A model generated the notes under the pieces. It ran no database searches. It had not been told where the DNA came from and saw only the letters and a program-made list of their open reading frames with translations. A stretch of 7,084 bases of DNA, taken from the NCBI GenBank assembly GCA_021784535.1, contig JAJYHW010000014.1, forward strand, positions 1 to 7,084, written 5' to 3'. Shown here piece by piece: positions 5,902 to 7,084 of this stretch. Numbering within the stretch: position 1 is the stretch's first letter; each line of letters opens with the position of its first letter. Origin of the DNA: a bacterium (GTDB lineage Bacteria > Patescibacteriota > Microgenomatia > Levybacterales > UBA12049). Made by a program: the position numbers and the translations under genes.

Positions 5902-7005
5902 CTAGTCAAAATATAGTTCAGGGTCAGCGGTGATGTCTTTCCAGGAAACAGGGTGGAAGTTAAAATATGCTGCAGAGGCGATCATTGCTGCATTGTCAGT
6001 ACAAAGATTTTTTGGTGGGGCAAAAAGTTCAGCATTTAGACTCAAGCGCTTAGCGTTTAGTTCAAATGCTTCTCGTAATGTTTGATTTGCTGCAACTCCG
6101 CCTGAGAGAAGAATTGATTTGACGTTGTACTGCTGTGCAGCTTTTAGCGTCTTTTTAACAAGGACGTCGATAAGAGAATCCTGGGCAGCACGGGCGATGT
6201 CTTTCATAGTTTGCGGATTGAGGATTGCGGATTGCGGATTGCCTTTTGTAATTTCACGAAGGACAGCTGTTTTGAGTCCTGAAAAAGAGAACTCGTAAGA
6301 ATCATCATAAAGAAGCGGGCGCGGGAAACGGAAGCGTTTGGGATTGCCTTCTTTTGCCAATCTTTCAATTTCAGGTCCTGCGGGATAAGAAAGCCCAAGC
6401 ATTCTTCCAATTTTATCAAAAGCCTCCCCGGCTGCATCATCACGTGTCCCTCCAAGTAATTGGAAATTTCCGTGCTTTTTCATCAATAATAGATCTGTAT
6501 GACCGCCGGAGACGACAAGAGCGAGCACTGGGAAGTTGATTTGAGGAGATAGGTTATAAGTTATAGGGGACAGTTTTGATTTTTGATTTTTAGTTTTTAA
6601 TTTTATGTTTTCAGTTATAAAGTTTGCATAAATATGACCGACCATATGATTTATGGGGATGATTGGTTTATGTAATACAAAGGACAATGTTTTGGCTGTT
6701 TCTACACCGACAAGGAGAGAGCCAATAAGCCCGGGGCCGAAGGTAACAGCGATGGCATCCACTTGTTTAAGCGTATCAAAAGTATCAGTGATATCAGAAA
6801 TTTTTTTGAGAGATTCTTTGAGAACCGGGAGGATATACTTAACTTGTTCTCTCGCTGCCTGTTCAGGGATAATGCCTCCTGTTTTTGCATGAAGCGCGAG
6901 TGAAGTTGCCAGCACATTTGATTTGAGAATCACATGATCTTTGTGGCCTTCAATAAGAGCAACTGCTGTCTCATCGCAACTTGTTTCTATACCTAAAATG
7001 AGCAT
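5902..7005 (-). CDS. tsaD: tRNA N6-threonylcarbamoyladenosine transferase TsaD (Kae1/Gcp family, 367 aa)
   Basis: TsaD transfers the threonylcarbamoyl group from threonylcarbamoyl-AMP to A37 of ANN-decoding tRNAs, with TsaB and TsaE as partners in bacteria. Family blocks in order: GIETSCDETAVAL (5-17), GGIIPEQAAREQV (43-55), AVTFGPGLIGSLLVG (86-100), NHMVGH (119-124, metal ligands H120 and H124), VSGGHT (165-170), DAAGEAFDKIGRMLG (190-204), YPAGPEI (207-213), FSFSGLKTAV (239-248), LSGGVAAN (300-307) and CTDNAAMIA (335-343, metal ligand D337). E. coli TsaD has 337 residues. The excess here comes mainly from two low-complexity insertions encoded by heptamer repeats, residues about 133-156 and 254-266. 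Both lie between conserved blocks. The ATG at 7005 puts the ETSCDE motif at the expected distance, and an extended -10 lies five bases upstream. The stop is TAG. The product should be functional, since all catalytic residues are present. Confidence 0.97.
   Translation of the reverse strand: MLILGIETSCDETAVALIEGHKDHVILKSNVLATSLALHAKTGGIIPEQAAREQVKYILPVLKESLKKISDITDTFDTLKQVDAIAVTFGPGLIGSLLVGVETAKTLSFVLHKPIIPINHMVGHIYANFITENIKLKTKNQKSKLSPITYNLSPQINFPVLALVVSGGHTDLLLMKKHGNFQLLGGTRDDAAGEAFDKIGRMLGLSYPAGPEIERLAKEGNPKRFRFPRPLLYDDSYEFSFSGLKTAVLREITKGNPQSAILNPQTMKDIARAAQDSLIDVLVKKTLKAAQQYNVKSILLSGGVAANQTLREAFELNAKRLSLNAELFAPPKNLCTDNAAMIASAAYFNFHPVSWKDITADPELYFD
6215..6242. repeat. Heptamer tandem repeat (GGATTGA + GGATTGC x3) inside tsaD
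   Basis: Four head-to-tail 7-nt units, one with a C-to-A change. The coding strand gives GNPQSAILNPQ (residues 255-265), placed between the SGLKTAVLREI block and the helix DIARAAQDSLIDVL. Unit and orientation match the array at 3841-3866 in the helicase gene. Confidence 0.88.
6546..6622. repeat. Composite heptamer-phased repeat block inside tsaD
   Basis: Read in steps of seven on the + strand from 6546: GAGATAG, GTTATAA, GTTATAG, GGGACAG, TTTTGAT, TTTTGAT, TTTTAGT, TTTTAAT, TTTATGT, TTTCAGT, TATAAAG. Eleven units keep one register although the unit type changes partway. On the coding strand it produces the Lys/Asn/Ser-rich peptide around residues 130-154 between the HMVGH metal site and FPVLALVVSGGHT. 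The two TTTTGAT copies and the GTTATAA/GTTATAG pair are the clearest; the others are degenerate. Confidence 0.65.
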
Positions 7006-7010
7006 ACGTT

Positions 7011-7019
7011 ATTATATCA
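7011..7019 (-). promoter_or_regulatory. Extended -10 element (TGATATAAT) directly before tsaD
   Basis: TG-A-TATAAT on the minus strand is a near-perfect extended -10 and ends five bases (AACGT) before the tsaD ATG at 7005. The predicted transcript would start at or within a base or two of the start codon. No Shine-Dalgarno lies between. The element sits in the 21-nt gap after the stop codon of the upstream gene. Confidence 0.55.
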
Positions 7020-7026
7020 CCAGCTC

Positions 7027-7084
7027 TTATTCGAGATTCACTTTTACCGTATCTCCGTTTTTGAAATGATATTGTTTGGATAGT
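7027..7084 (-). CDS. C-terminal end of an unidentified protein (partial at window edge)
   Basis: The minus strand entering from the right edge encodes LSKQYHFKNGDTVKVNLE followed by TAA (7029-7027). The short beta-like GDTVKVNLE ending looks like the terminus of a folded domain. Only 18 residues are visible, which is too few to name a family. It is co-directional with tsaD, with 21 nt between its stop and the tsaD ATG. Confidence 0.45.
   Translation of the reverse strand, partial: LSKQYHFKNGDTVKVNLE

Noticed and set aside
5864..5907. Inverted repeat GACTAG (5864-5869) / CTAGTC (5902-5907) as a terminator after tsaD
   Set aside because: Only six base pairs with a 32-nt loop, overlapping the tsaD stop and a micro-repeat; no U-tract follows on the minus strand.

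Overview
The window looks like a chromosomal segment of an uncultured bacterium, most likely of the candidate phyla radiation (Patescibacteria, perhaps Microgenomates). This placement is an inference. It rests on compact single-copy housekeeping genes, a UvrD-like helicase fused to a Fe-S nuclease, absence of Shine-Dalgarno sequences, short AT-rich spacers, and 7-nt micro-repeats that run in-frame through conserved genes. No phylogenetic marker was aligned.

Layout, left to right. Positions 1-110 are AT-rich with no supported gene. A sigma70-like promoter (111-139) leads into rnpB, the catalytic RNA of RNase P, on the + strand (about 146-588). Every protein gene lies on the minus strand and therefore reads right to left. 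At the right edge (7027-7084) is the C-terminal tail of an unidentified protein. Then come tsaD (5902-7005, tRNA t6A modification), rmuC (4811-5833, membrane-anchored recombination-limiting protein), a 119-aa protein of unknown function (4407-4766), a 994-aa UvrD/PcrA-like helicase fused to a RecB/AddB-type nuclease (1385-4369), and a 248-aa membrane-anchored exported protein (597-1343). The last of these ends about 10 nt from the 3' end of rnpB, in convergent orientation.

The themes are tRNA maturation (rnpB, tsaD) and DNA break processing or recombination (helicase-nuclease, rmuC). The genes are not tightly coupled. Each gap is 20-70 nt, and several carry their own extended -10 element placed 5-6 nt before the ATG, which suggests individually transcribed leaderless mRNAs.

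The most unusual signal is a set of heptamer-phased micro-repeats (AATCCGC, ATCAAAA, CTATAAC and CTAGTCC/CTATCCT types). They occur in the tsaD-rmuC spacer and also inside tsaD (twice) and the helicase gene (a composite block), where they add in-frame low-complexity peptides to otherwise well conserved proteins. The RNase P RNA is itself atypical: it has a long P3 arm, no obvious P18, and no GGU candidate for L15.
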